Counted from the stretch's first letter, positions 18,620-27,435 are shown. The stretch is 64,000 nt of DNA from CAVPHV01 sp963704825 (GCA_963704825.1 CAVPHV010000003.1:62001-126000); one strand, 5' to 3'. Notes: a model not told the origin generated them from the letters alone. Made by a program: numbers and translations.

Positions 18620-20224
18620 TCACCGCAGCCCGACGATGACTCCCTCGTCGGGCCGCAAGGGAAGTGACACGTCCACCGGACCGGTTCGGTCGAGTCCGGT
18701 GCTGAGTTTGATCGTGCCGGGTTGATCGAGCGGGAGCACGATCTCCGCCGAAGTGAAGTTGAGCGCCACCAGGAACCGGTCGTCGCCTTCCCATCGCTCG
18801 TAGGCATAGATGCCTTCGGGGGCGTCGACGGCGCGATACGCCCCGGCGTGGAGTGCAGGTTCGGCCCGCCGCAGCGCCAGGAGTGAGCGGTACAGGTTCA
18901 GCATCGAACCAGGGTCTTCGATCTGGACGGCGACGTTGTGGCGACCGGGGTCGGATCCGTAGGGCAGCCACGGGGAGACGCCGGTGGAGGAGAACCCAAC
19001 CCCGGGTTCGTTCGTCCACTGCATGGGGGTGCGGCAGCCGTCACGACCCTGGCCGGGCACCCGAATCCCCCAAGGGTCTTGTTCCTGCTCCGACGGCACC
19101 TCGGTCTGGGGTAATGCCAGCTCGTCGCCGTAGTACATCGTTGGGGTTCCCCGCGCGGTGAGGAGCAGCATCGCCGCCACGCGGGCTCGATGCGGACCGT
19201 ACCGAGTGGTCAGGCGCACCTCGTCGTGATTGCCGAGCACGAGGTTGGGCCAGGCGCCATCGGGCAGCGCCGCCTCCATTTCGTCGATCCGGGTACGGAA
19301 CTCGGAGGCCGACCAGGGGGCCCAGAGCAGCGAGAAGTTGTACGGCATGTGGAGTTCGTCGAGGTTTTCGCCGTAGTAGGTGGCCCACTCGTCCCAGTCC
19401 CAGATATGGATCTCGCCGACCGAGAAGCGATCGCCGGGGTAGCCATCGAGCACGGTGCGCAAGTCGCGGTAGACGCCGTGGATGTCGGGATGCCCTTTAT
19501 CGTGGACATGCTCGAGGTTGTCGTAGTCGCCACGGTCTCTGACCCCCTCGACCCGAGATCGAGCCGGCGGGTTGTCCCTCAGGGCGGGGTCCTTCATCAC
19601 GTAGTGGGCGACGTCGATACGGATGCCGTCGACGCCGCGATCCATCCAGAATCGTACGGTGTCGAGCATTGCGGCCTCCACCTCGGCGTTGCGCCAGTTG
19701 AGGTCCGGCTGCTCTGGGAGGAACGAGTGGAGGTAGTACTGGCCGGTTCGCTCATCCCATTCCCAGCCCGGTCCGCCGAAGTTTCCTTGCCAGTTGTTCG
19801 GCGGCGACCCGTCGGCGTTGGGGTCCCGCCACACATACCAGTCGCGTTTCGGGTCATTGCGTGAGGACCGGGACGCAAGGAACCACGGGTGCTGGTCGGA
19901 GGTGTGGTTGGGCACCCAGTCGATGATCATCCGCAGCCCACGGTCGTGGGCGGCGGCGAGGAGTTCGTCGAAGTCGTCGAGGGTCCCGAACATGGGGTGG
20001 ACGTTGCAGTAGTCGGAGATGTCGTATCCGAAGTCCGCCATCGGCGACGGGTAGAAGGGCGAGATCCATATGGCGTCGACTCCCAGCGTCTCTGCCAGAT
20101 AGCCGAGCCGGTTCGTGATCCCTTTGAGGTCGCCGATGCCGTTACCGGTGGTGTCCTGAAAACTGCGGGGATAGATCTGATAGATGACGGCGGTCTGCCA
20201 CCAGGGGCGTTGCTGGAGAGTCAC
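18620..20224 (-). CDS. GH13 alpha-glucosidase / oligo-1,6-glucosidase-type enzyme
   Basis: A 534-residue (beta/alpha)8 GH13 hydrolase acting on alpha-linked glucosides. Conserved regions are DWVPNHTSD (102-110), GIRIDVAHY with the nucleophile Asp204, FSVGEIHIWD with the acid/base Glu271, and GNHDE with Asp334. The C-terminal beta domain is present. There is no signal peptide, so it is likely cytoplasmic. It is the last gene of a minus-strand operon after the trehalose synthase gene (29-base gap), suggesting use of maltose, isomaltose or trehalose pools. The exact linkage specificity cannot be read. Confidence 0.9.
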   Translation of the reverse strand: MTLQQRPWWQTAVIYQIYPRSFQDTTGNGIGDLKGITNRLGYLAETLGVDAIWISPFYPSPMADFGYDISDYCNVHPMFGTLDDFDELLAAAHDRGLRMIIDWVPNHTSDQHPWFLASRSSRNDPKRDWYVWRDPNADGSPPNNWQGNFGGPGWEWDERTGQYYLHSFLPEQPDLNWRNAEVEAAMLDTVRFWMDRGVDGIRIDVAHYVMKDPALRDNPPARSRVEGVRDRGDYDNLEHVHDKGHPDIHGVYRDLRTVLDGYPGDRFSVGEIHIWDWDEWATYYGENLDELHMPYNFSLLWAPWSASEFRTRIDEMEAALPDGAWPNLVLGNHDEVRLTTRYGPHRARVAAMLLLTARGTPTMYYGDELALPQTEVPSEQEQDPWGIRVPGQGRDGCRTPMQWTNEPGVGFSSTGVSPWLPYGSDPGRHNVAVQIEDPGSMLNLYRSLLALRRAEPALHAGAYRAVDAPEGIYAYERWEGDDRFLVALNFTSAEIVLPLDQPGTIKLSTGLDRTGPVDVSLPLRPDEGVIVGLR

Positions 20225-20253
20225 GGGAGCAACGCTAGTGCCCCGGCTCGGCT

Positions 20254-21855
20254 TCAGACTGCGGTGAGCCAGTCGAACTCATAGGGGTCGAGGTCGACGC
20301 TCCGGGCGGGGACGGTGCGTTGGATGCGGAGGCTGCGGAAGGACTTGTGGTCGCGGAGGTCGAGTTCGGCGTGGACCGGCTGTCCGCTCACGTTGGCGAT
20401 GACCAACACGGTCTCGTCCGGTGATTGGCGCAGGTAGGCAAACACCGCAGGATCTGAGGCGGGGACGGCCTCGTAGCTCCCGGTGCCGAAAACCGGATGA
20501 CGGCGCCGCAATTCCAGTAGGCCCCGCACCCATGTCAGCAGCGAGTTGGGGTCATCACGCTGGGCGGCAACGTTGACGTCCGATGGGGTGTAGCCCGGGG
20601 CCATCACAACGGGGAGGTAGAAGTCATCTGGTTTGGCGGCGGAGAACCCAACGTTCTTCGACCCTTCCCACTGCATCGGGGTGCGGACGCCATCGCGATC
20701 TTCGAGGCGGTACTCGTCGCCCATGCCGATCTCGTCGCCGTAGTAGAAGATCGGGCTGCCCGGCAGCGACAGCAACAGCCCATCGAGTAGCTCGATCCGG
20801 CGCCGGTCGCCGTCGAGCAGAGGCGCGAGCCGGCGGCGGATGCCGAGGTTCTTCTTCATCGCCGGGTCCGGCGCATACTGCTCGTACATGTAGGCCCGTT
20901 CGTCAGCCGTCACCATTTCGAGGGTCAACTCGTCGTGGTTGCGCAGGAACATGCCCCACTGTGCACTGGGCGGGATCGGCGGCGTCCGCTCCAAGATGTC
21001 CACGAGCGAGGTTGCTTCCTGCCGTTTCAGCGACATGAACAACCGCGGCATGACGGGGAAGTGGAACGCCATGTGGCACTCATCGTCATCGCCGAAGTAC
21101 TCGACGACGTCTTCAGGCCATTGGTTGGCCTCGGCGAGCAGGATCTTGCCGGGGAACTCGCGGTCGACCATCGCCCGCAGCCGCTTCAAGTAGGCGTGGG
21201 TTTCGGGCAGGTTCTCGCCGTTCGTGCCGTCACGCTCGTAGAGGTACGGCACGGCGTCGAGGCGCAGGCCGTCGAAGCCGGCATTGAGCCAGAAGCGGAC
21301 GACGTCCTCGATCTCATCGCCGACCTCGGGATTGTCGAAGTTGAGGTCGGGTTGGTGGTCGAAGAAGCGGTGCCAGTAGTAAGCCCCGGCAACCGGATCC
21401 CAGGTCCAGTTCGAATCTTGAGTGTCGGTGAAGATCACCCGTGCTTCGCTCCACTTCGAGGGGTCGTTGCTCCATACGTAGCGGTCGCGGGTCGGTGAAC
21501 CCGGCCGGCGTGCCTCCTGGAACCAGGGGTGTTGGTCGGAGGTGTGGTTCACGATCATGTCGGCGATCACCCGCAGCCCGCGGTCGTGGGCGGCCGACAG
21601 GAGGCTGCGCACATCGTCGACGGTGCCGTAGGTGGCCATTACGGCGCGGAAGTCGGAGATGTCGTAGCCGCCGTCGCGCAGTGGCGACTGGTAGAAGGGA
21701 AGGATCCACAGGCAGTCGATGCCGAGCCATTGCAGGTAGTCGAGCTTGGACTCGAGTCCGGCGAAGTCGCCGGTGCCGTCGCCGTTCGAGTCGCAGAAGG
21801 CGTAGACGGGAACCTCGTAGAAGACGGCGGTCTTGTACCAGGGGGTGGCGGCCAC
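20254..21855 (-). CDS. treS: Trehalose synthase / maltose alpha-D-glucosyltransferase
   Basis: TreS interconverts maltose and trehalose. The 533-residue protein has the family start AVFYEVPVYAFCDSNGDGTGD, the nucleophile Asp200 (GLRLDAVPYLYERDG), acid/base Glu242 (LLAEANQWPEDV), RNHDEL (Asp308) and the TreS-specific NLGIRRRLAPLL followed by SLPGSPIFYYGDEIGMG. No maltokinase domain is fused and no pep2 gene is nearby, so the maltose-1-phosphate route is not shown here. GTG start, 4 bases after the stop of the upstream PLP enzyme, implying one transcript. Confidence 0.93.
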   Translation of the reverse strand: MAATPWYKTAVFYEVPVYAFCDSNGDGTGDFAGLESKLDYLQWLGIDCLWILPFYQSPLRDGGYDISDFRAVMATYGTVDDVRSLLSAAHDRGLRVIADMIVNHTSDQHPWFQEARRPGSPTRDRYVWSNDPSKWSEARVIFTDTQDSNWTWDPVAGAYYWHRFFDHQPDLNFDNPEVGDEIEDVVRFWLNAGFDGLRLDAVPYLYERDGTNGENLPETHAYLKRLRAMVDREFPGKILLAEANQWPEDVVEYFGDDDECHMAFHFPVMPRLFMSLKRQEATSLVDILERTPPIPPSAQWGMFLRNHDELTLEMVTADERAYMYEQYAPDPAMKKNLGIRRRLAPLLDGDRRRIELLDGLLLSLPGSPIFYYGDEIGMGDEYRLEDRDGVRTPMQWEGSKNVGFSAAKPDDFYLPVVMAPGYTPSDVNVAAQRDDPNSLLTWVRGLLELRRRHPVFGTGSYEAVPASDPAVFAYLRQSPDETVLVIANVSGQPVHAELDLRDHKSFRSLRIQRTVPARSVDLDPYEFDWLTAV

Positions 21856-21859
21856 CGGT

Positions 21860-23137
21860 TCAGACCGCTTCCAGGGCGTGGGCGATGTCCAGGATGATGT
21901 CCTCAGCGTTCTCGACGCCTACCGAAATGCGGGCCAGCCCATCGGTGACGCCGACCGCATGGCACACATCTCGGGGGACGCCGGCGTGGGTCATCGACGC
22001 CGGGTGCTCCGCCAACGACTCTGTCCCGCCGAGGCTGACGGCCAAGTGGATCAACTCGAGGGCGTTGAGGAAACGGAATGCGGCTGCTTCGCCGCCCTCG
22101 ACCTCGAACGAGATCATGGCGCCGGGCGACAAGCACTGTCGTTTGAACAGGTCGTATTGCGGATCGCCCGCCTCGAGCAGGCCGAGGTAGTTGATGCTGC
22201 GAACCTTGGGATGGTCGACGAGGAAGTCGGCGACCCGCTTGGCGTTCTCGGTTTGGCGCGTCATCCTCAGTTCAAGCGTCTCCAGGCTGCGGGTTACCAG
22301 CCACGCGGTCCAGGCATCCATCATCGTCCCAAGGAAGGTCCGCATTGCCAGCACCGGACCCATGGCTTCGGCCGACCCGATGCAGGCTCCGGCGATCAGG
22401 TCGCTGTGACCGCCGATGAACTTGGTCGCCGAGTAGATGACGTAGTCGGCGCCGTGCTGGAGGGGATGTTGGTACAGCGGGCCGAGGAAGGTGTTGTCAA
22501 CCGCCAGGTACACCTTGCGCTCTTCGGTCGAGAAACGCCGCGCCAGTTCGGCGCAGCGCGAGATGTCGATCAGGCAGTTGGTCGGGTTTCCCGGGGTCTC
22601 GATCAGGATCATCTTGAGGCGGTCATCGGCGCCTTGGGCCCGCACCATGGCTTCGACTTCATGCAGCGACGCCGTCGACGTGAACGCCAGCGACTCGATA
22701 CCCATCGAGGGAAGGATCTCGCGCACCAGATGGTCGGTACCGCCGTAGACCGGGTCGCTGTGGAGGATGACGTCGCCCGGACGCAGGTGGCTGAGCAACG
22801 TGGTGGAGATGGCAGCCATGCCGGACACAAAGGCGCCGGCGACCTCGCCACCGTCCCATATGGCAAGGCGGTCCTCGAGGATCTCGAGGCTTGGGTTGTT
22901 GAGGCGGCTGTAGATCATGCCGAGGTGTTCACCCGGCTTCGGCTCACGCACGCCGTGGGCCAGTTCGAAGAATGCCTTGCCCTCTTCGGCCGTTTCGAAC
23001 ACGAACGTCGAGGTCTGGAAGATCGGTGCCTTCAGCGAGCCCTCCGACCACTCGGGGCGATATCCGTAGCCCATCATGAGGCTTTCGGGCTGTAGGCGCC
23101 GTCCGCCGATCGAGTCCTTCCATTTGCGGTCCGGCAC
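21860..23137 (-). CDS. Cystathionine gamma-synthase/lyase family PLP-dependent enzyme
   Basis: A 425-residue fold-type I PLP enzyme of the Cys/Met metabolism family. Visible are YSRLNNPS, the SGMAAISTTLLSHLRPGD loop, DNTFLGP and the PLP-lysine motif SATKFIGGHSD. Whether it is a cystathionine gamma-synthase, a gamma-lyase or a methionine gamma-lyase is not decided by the motifs. The GTG start has AAAGGAG upstream. It is the first gene of an operon with treS and a GH13 glucosidase, an unexpected combination. Confidence 0.88.
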   Translation of the reverse strand: MPDRKWKDSIGGRRLQPESLMMGYGYRPEWSEGSLKAPIFQTSTFVFETAEEGKAFFELAHGVREPKPGEHLGMIYSRLNNPSLEILEDRLAIWDGGEVAGAFVSGMAAISTTLLSHLRPGDVILHSDPVYGGTDHLVREILPSMGIESLAFTSTASLHEVEAMVRAQGADDRLKMILIETPGNPTNCLIDISRCAELARRFSTEERKVYLAVDNTFLGPLYQHPLQHGADYVIYSATKFIGGHSDLIAGACIGSAEAMGPVLAMRTFLGTMMDAWTAWLVTRSLETLELRMTRQTENAKRVADFLVDHPKVRSINYLGLLEAGDPQYDLFKRQCLSPGAMISFEVEGGEAAAFRFLNALELIHLAVSLGGTESLAEHPASMTHAGVPRDVCHAVGVTDGLARISVGVENAEDIILDIAHALEAV

Positions 23138-23224
23138 GTCCGCTCCTTTTGCATTGGCTCCGCCTCCAATCTACCGAGGAGGAATGTGCCGGCGCAGGAC
23201 CAGAAGACCCAGAGTCGTGTGACG

Positions 23225-24139
23225 TCAGGAAGCCGTTTCGGCCGGCGATGTCCGGGATGTGGGCTCGACCGCGCCGCGTCCGTTGAGGATCAGCAGTCCG
23301 CCGAGCACGAGGGCGACACCGAGCCATTGCACCCACGACAGGGTCTCGTCGAAGAGCAGGCGAGCCCAGATGATGGCGAGCATCGGCTGGAGCAGGATCA
23401 GGGCCGATGTCTCGAGGGCGGGGAGGCGGGGCAGCGCATAGGTGATGAGGAGCCACCCAAAGACCTGGGTGACGAGCGCCATGACCAAGATCCAGCCGTG
23501 CTCCGGCCACGTGATCTCGAACGAGAAGTCGAGTCCGATGAGCAGTCCGATGGCGAGGCCGGAGACGGCCGCGCCGACGGTTGAGTCGAGCAGCGGGCCG
23601 ACCGCAGGCGCCAGGTAGCCTCGATTCGAGGCGCCGAGGGTGAAGATGAACATCGCGTAGAACAGGCCGGCGAGCAGTCCGAAGGCAATCCCGGCCCACG
23701 GGTTGTCGCCGTAGGCGTCTGCTCCGCCGAGGCCCGACAGGAGAAGGACGCCGACCAGGATGACCGGGATCAGGACGAGCGCAGTCTGGGTCGGACGCTC
23801 TCGAAAGATGAGCCAGCCGGCGATGGCCACGAAGATCACCTGGGTGTTGACCAGGACGGTTCCCAGCCCGGCACCGATGTCCGCGATGGCGACATGCCAG
23901 GCCGTCAGGTCGGCCGCGAGGAAGATCCCCGACAGCAGCGCAACGGCCCGCGGCTTCCACGGCCGGTTGTCGCGGCGAAACACGAAGGCGTAGAGCACCA
24001 GCAACACCGGGATCGCATAGACCATCCGAAAGAAGGTGACGGCGGTCGGTGAAGTGTCCGCCGCCCGCACCACGATCGCCGTCGTCGAGATCGCGATGAT
24101 TCCGCCGAGCGCGACTACACGTGTGGGAGGAGTGCGCAT
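23225..24139 (-). CDS. EamA/DMT family transporter
   Basis: A 304-residue membrane protein with two EamA repeats and about ten hydrophobic helices, ending in VQWLGVALVLGGLLILNGRG, the usual close of the second repeat. Members export metabolites or amino acids; the substrate is unknown. I start at ATG 24139, which has TAACCT 7 bases upstream (leaderless type); an in-frame upstream start at 24166 is less likely. Confidence 0.85.
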   Translation of the reverse strand: MRTPPTRVVALGGIIAISTTAIVVRAADTSPTAVTFFRMVYAIPVLLVLYAFVFRRDNRPWKPRAVALLSGIFLAADLTAWHVAIADIGAGLGTVLVNTQVIFVAIAGWLIFRERPTQTALVLIPVILVGVLLLSGLGGADAYGDNPWAGIAFGLLAGLFYAMFIFTLGASNRGYLAPAVGPLLDSTVGAAVSGLAIGLLIGLDFSFEITWPEHGWILVMALVTQVFGWLLITYALPRLPALETSALILLQPMLAIIWARLLFDETLSWVQWLGVALVLGGLLILNGRGAVEPTSRTSPAETAS

Positions 24140-24209
24140 CCGAGAGAGGTTAGGGGCACCTGGCACCTGGCACCGCAGTGTCGATGCTCGCTCGGCGCCG
24201 CCTACGACG

Positions 24210-24282
24210 CGCCCCAGGCAGGATTCGAACCTGCGGCCTACTGCTTAGGAGGCAGTCGCTCTATCCCCTGAGCTACTGGGGC
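24210..24282 (-). tRNA. tRNA-Arg (anticodon CCT)
   Basis: A cloverleaf on the minus strand: acceptor GCCCCAG pairs with CTGGGGC, D-arm GCTC/GAGC, anticodon stem ACTGC/GCAGT with loop CTCCTAA (anticodon CCT), T-arm CAGGTTCGAATCCTG, discriminator G. CCA is not encoded. Confidence 0.96.
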
Positions 24283-24328
24283 GGGGTGGGCGAGACTCAG
24301 GCATCGAGTCGGGGCCCGTACTGACTGG

Positions 24329-24706
24329 TTGGAGAGTAATCGCCGAGGAGCCCCTCGGTACCGGTCGGCATCGCGGCGCCGAGTAGCGTTGGCAAGGGAT
24401 GGCTCCGGGCTGTGGGCCGTCGAAGTCGACGGCGGTGCGCCGTTCATCGGGCTTGTCGGTTTGGCGTCGCCGTCATTCGATGCCCATTTCACCCCGGCGG
24501 TCGAGGTGGGGTGGCGCCTCGCTCGGCGCTACTGGGGCAACGGTTATGCGACCGAGGCTGCCCGGGAGAGCCTTCGGTTTGCCTTCGAGCCCGAGTCCGT
24601 TCGAACGGCGTCGGCCTACACGGCAGAGACGATGAAGGCTCTAAGGTCGGCGGCGAGGGATGCCAGCGAAGGCTGGTGGACGTACATCATGTGTCCCGCC
24701 TCGTAG
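24329..24706 (+). pseudogene. Remnant of a RimJ/RimL-type GNAT acetyltransferase
   Basis: The frame contains the middle of a GNAT domain: GLWAVEVDGG, IGLVGL, and the acetyl-CoA-binding region AVEVGWRLARRYWGNGYATEAARESLRFAFE. The first 40-50 residues of the family are missing. The C-terminal third is replaced where the frame runs antisense into the 3' end of the peptidase gene (24616 onward). It therefore looks like a broken gene next to tRNA-Arg, trapped between neighbours. It is probably not functional. Confidence 0.6.
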
Positions 24707-26118
24707 TAGGCCAACGTCAGGTTCGGTCGGACTTCGGGATCGAGACCCATGTGGCTGACCGTGTACTCGGTGGCGAAGTGCGGCGTTGCCAGGTCGAGGT
24801 AGCCGTTGGCTACAAAGACCTTCATGAACGGATTGCGGGACATCACCTCGCGCAGCGTCTCGGAGACGTCCACGTAGGCGTTCTTGAAATCCTCGTAGTC
24901 CCAGTTCTGCCAGACCTTCTCGTTCATCACCTCGTAGGGCAGTTCGCTGTCGTAGTCGAGTTCGCTGCGGATGTAGTCGTTGAGAGCCGACGTGTAGGTC
25001 CCGAGAACGGCGTCGATGCTCGGGTCGGCTTCGAAGGCGTCGCCGTCGGTGAACCGATCGATGCCTTTGAACCGAGCGTCGATCCGTCCAATGGTGCGCG
25101 CCTCGTCGCGCAGGAGCTCCTTGCAGAACCGCAGGATCTCGATGCGGAGGTTGTATCGCGTGATGTAGTCGACCGACAGGCCGGTGATGGCGGCAAGACG
25201 ATCGGCCGTCGCCGCAAAGCGCTCCGGGCTGAGGTCGGTGCCCTCCTGGAGGGCGAGGGTGTATTCGGTCGCCGCATACTGTTCGACCTCGGCGACGAAG
25301 TCGGCGAGCGGGAGCGACCGGTACTGCTCGGCCACCCGGCCGTGGTACCAGGCAGCGGCTGCATAGGTGGGCAGAAACAGCACGTAGGGCAGGTCGTTGC
25401 CGCGAGCGAAGGTACCGGTGGCGCGGTCGAAGCCGACGGTCTGGAAGTTGAGCACGGACGAGATGAGTATGAGGCCGTTGAAGTACATCCCGTGGCGCCG
25501 GAATAGGTGGCCTGCCAGACCGGCCGAACGGGTGGTGCCGTAGCTCTCGCCGGCGAGGAACTTGGGAGAGCCCCAGCGGCCGTGGCGGGTGAGGTACACC
25601 CGGATGAACTCGCCGACGGCCTCGATGTCCTTCTTGAAGTGGTGGAACTCCTTCTCGTCATCGCCCGGAATGGCGCGGCTGAAGCCGGTCCCCACCGGGT
25701 CGATGAATACGAGGTCGGTGGCGTCGAGGATCGAGTGCGCGTTGTCGACGAGGCGACCGGGTGGAGGGAGCGGCATTCCATCTTCGTGGAGGTCCACCCG
25801 GCGGGGGCCAAAGGCTCCGAGGTGGAGCCACACCGAGGACGACCCGGGTCCGCCGTTGAAGGCGAACGCGATGGGGCGGTCGGCCATGGAGCCCGCATTG
25901 TTCCGGGTGTAGGCGATGTAGAAGAAGGACGCCTTCTTCTTGCCGTCCTCATCGCGCAGCAGCATCCGACCGGTCGTCGCCGTGTACTCGACGGGTTCGC
26001 CACCGATCACAACAGAGTGCGTGGTTTCGGTGAACTCCTCCTCGTGGTGGGGAGGTGGTGGCACCGCATCGTCCGCTTTTGCGGGTGGCGCTTCCTGCTC
26101 AGTGGACTCGTCGCTCAT
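24616..26118 (-). CDS. Peptidase S10 family (serine carboxypeptidase-like) protein
   Basis: A 500-residue alpha/beta-hydrolase of the S10 family. NGGPGSSS (88-95) forms the oxyanion region, FIDPVGTGFS follows, the nucleophile Ser192 lies in GESYG, the Asp probably in NGYLDLATP, and the His in AGHMMYVHQPS. Family members remove C-terminal residues from peptides or act as acyltransferases. No signal peptide is seen; the first 30 residues are acidic and Pro-rich. I start at ATG 26118, which has GAGGAAA upstream. A nested 46-bp palindrome lies 22 bases before the start. Confidence 0.88.
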   Translation of the reverse strand: MSDESTEQEAPPAKADDAVPPPPHHEEEFTETTHSVVIGGEPVEYTATTGRMLLRDEDGKKKASFFYIAYTRNNAGSMADRPIAFAFNGGPGSSSVWLHLGAFGPRRVDLHEDGMPLPPPGRLVDNAHSILDATDLVFIDPVGTGFSRAIPGDDEKEFHHFKKDIEAVGEFIRVYLTRHGRWGSPKFLAGESYGTTRSAGLAGHLFRRHGMYFNGLILISSVLNFQTVGFDRATGTFARGNDLPYVLFLPTYAAAAWYHGRVAEQYRSLPLADFVAEVEQYAATEYTLALQEGTDLSPERFAATADRLAAITGLSVDYITRYNLRIEILRFCKELLRDEARTIGRIDARFKGIDRFTDGDAFEADPSIDAVLGTYTSALNDYIRSELDYDSELPYEVMNEKVWQNWDYEDFKNAYVDVSETLREVMSRNPFMKVFVANGYLDLATPHFATEYTVSHMGLDPEVRPNLTLAYYEAGHMMYVHQPSLASLAADLRAFIVSAV

Positions 26119-26139
26119 GGTTTCCTCGCTCTCTCGTGC

Positions 26140-26185
26140 TTTTGGCGGACGATGACGCAGCATGCTGCGCATATGTCCGCCAAAA
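26140..26185. promoter_or_regulatory. Nested 46-bp palindrome upstream of the peptidase S10 gene
   Basis: Outer arms TTTTGGCGGAC and GTCCGCCAAAA (11 bp, perfect) surround a perfect 14-bp inner palindrome CGCAGCATGCTGCG; both share the same centre at 26162/26163. Only the two 5-base spacers do not pair fully. The symmetry suggests a dimeric or tetrameric repressor site, or a strong cruciform/hairpin in the 5' leader. The regulator is unknown. Confidence 0.6.
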
Positions 26186-26471
26186 CGCCGAGATGCACCC
26201 TACACAGGGTGGCGGTGGGATCGGGGTGCGAACTTGTGCAAGCGCGGTGGCCGCTTTCTGACGGGTTTCACGTCGTCGGGGATGCCGACGATGCGACGAA
26301 TCTCCAGTGTTTCAAGTCTTAAGCGATTCTTAGCCTTGGATGGGAACCCGGTCGCGGAACGCGAGCGTCTACCCCCTGTAACCGCTCGGCGATGGCATCC
26401 CGCCCCCTAAGGGAGCCGCACGTCGAGGGGTCCCCATAGCGGCCGATCTCCTTCCGCGCGGCCGCAAAGTT
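26186..26471. other. Intergenic stretch without a recognised gene
   Basis: About 290 bases between the palindrome and the hairpin downstream of the MerR gene. It has lower GC patches (for example GTTTCAAGTCTTAAG near 26310) and no open frame with coding character. I see no RNA gene. Confidence 0.5.
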
Positions 26472-26516
26472 CGGCGCCACCTCGTGCTCGTCCCCCCATG
26501 GCGCGAGGTGGCGCCG
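26472..26516 (-). terminator. Hairpin downstream of the MerR/TipA gene
   Basis: Perfect 13-bp arms CGGCGCCACCTCG and CGAGGTGGCGCCG enclose a 19-base loop, 35 bases after the stop of the minus-strand MerR gene. There is only a weak T-run, as is usual for high-GC actinobacterial terminators. Confidence 0.6.
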
Positions 26517-26550
26517 TCTCAATTCCCCGGCTCCGGGTCGGTCGGGTCTA

Positions 26551-27303
26551 TCAGCTGGCGTACGCCGCCTCGATTGCAGCCGACAGGTAGGCGCTCAGCC
26601 CCTCGCCGGATTTGTCGATGGTGTTGGCGAACCGCTGGTCGGCGACGTACATCTGACCCAGACCCACGTGGATCTCAGGCGTGCAGTCGTAGAACCATCG
26701 CGAGATGTGCTCGCGGTGGGTCTCGACCATTGCGGCGGCCTCTGGCGAGCCGGGGCCAATTCCCCGTTGCTGGAGCGTTGCGAATCTCGCGTAGATGTCG
26801 GCGGCTTCTGCCTGGATCACTTCCCAATCCTGCTTTGTGTAGCTCGAGGTTCGCGCCGCCGACTGGGCGTAGGCATCGGTGTCGCCCCAACGCTGCTGCG
26901 CCTCCTCCTCGTGCTCGGCTGGGTCGAAGTCCCCGAACACTGAGAGTTTCTCTTCCGGTGTCATTCTCGATTCCCTTCCGTCCTGAGCGATTGCGGCGTC
27001 GAGGCTCCGGGCGATTGCATTCAGCTTGGCGATCCGTTCGTCGATCCGCTTGCGCGCGGTGCGCAAGATGCCGACCGATGCCTCCGGAGCGTCGACGGCG
27101 GCTGCGATGTCGCCGAGGCCCAGGCCGAGCTCCCGATAGGTGAGGATCGCCTGGAGCCGGTCGATCTCGGCGTCGGTGTAGATCCGGTACCCGGCTTCGG
27201 ACCGCAGTGGTGGCACCAGCAGCCCGATCTCGTCGTAGTGGTGCAGCGTCCGTACCGTCACCCCCGACACCTCAGCGAGTTCGCCCACGGTCATGGTCGT
27301 CAT
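26551..27303 (-). CDS. MerR family regulator with TipAS-type antibiotic-recognition domain
   Basis: A 250-residue TipAL-like regulator. Residues 1-70 are the winged-helix MerR domain (VGELAEVSGVTVRTLHHYDEIGLL, then SEAGYRIYTDAEIDRL). A coiled-coil dimer helix follows. Residues about 115-250 are the TipAS helical domain (EKLSVFGDFDPAEHEEEAQQRWGDTDAY), which binds thiopeptide-like compounds in Streptomyces TipA. It would activate its own promoter on ligand binding. I start at ATG 27303, placed exactly at the predicted transcription start of a MerR-type promoter; GTG-like upstream starts are not needed. Confidence 0.92.
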   Translation of the reverse strand: MTTMTVGELAEVSGVTVRTLHHYDEIGLLVPPLRSEAGYRIYTDAEIDRLQAILTYRELGLGLGDIAAAVDAPEASVGILRTARKRIDERIAKLNAIARSLDAAIAQDGRESRMTPEEKLSVFGDFDPAEHEEEAQQRWGDTDAYAQSAARTSSYTKQDWEVIQAEAADIYARFATLQQRGIGPGSPEAAAMVETHREHISRWFYDCTPEIHVGLGQMYVADQRFANTIDKSGEGLSAYLSAAIEAAYAS

Positions 27304-27309
27304 GCCCAC

Positions 27310-27340
27310 ACCGTACACCCTCACGTTACGTGAGGGTCAA
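27310..27340 (-). promoter_or_regulatory. MerR-type promoter with 19-bp spacer and embedded palindromic operator
   Basis: Read on the minus strand: TTGACC (27340-27335) and TACGGT (27315-27310) are 19 bp apart, the over-long spacer that MerR activators untwist. The spacer holds a 21-bp palindrome (27317-27337, arms ACCCTCACGT), perfect except for the centre base. The ATG of the regulator is 6 bases after the -10 box, so the mRNA should be leaderless and autoregulated. Confidence 0.85.
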
Positions 27341-27435
27341 GGAGGTCTGGCCGCTGTCCAGCGATTCGCCGACCGTTTTCTCGCCTTTCTTGGGCGAGGT
27401 GTGTCGGGTTCTCATACGGGTAAGGTCAGGTGCAC

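Noticed and set aside
21833..23095. 420-codon plus-strand frame
   Set aside because: Antisense to the PLP enzyme gene, whose SATKFIGGHSD lysine motif is unambiguous.
23138..23224. SAM-type riboswitch ahead of the transsulfuration gene
   Set aside because: Only 87 bases separate the genes and no SAM-riboswitch core or terminator/antiterminator pair is visible.
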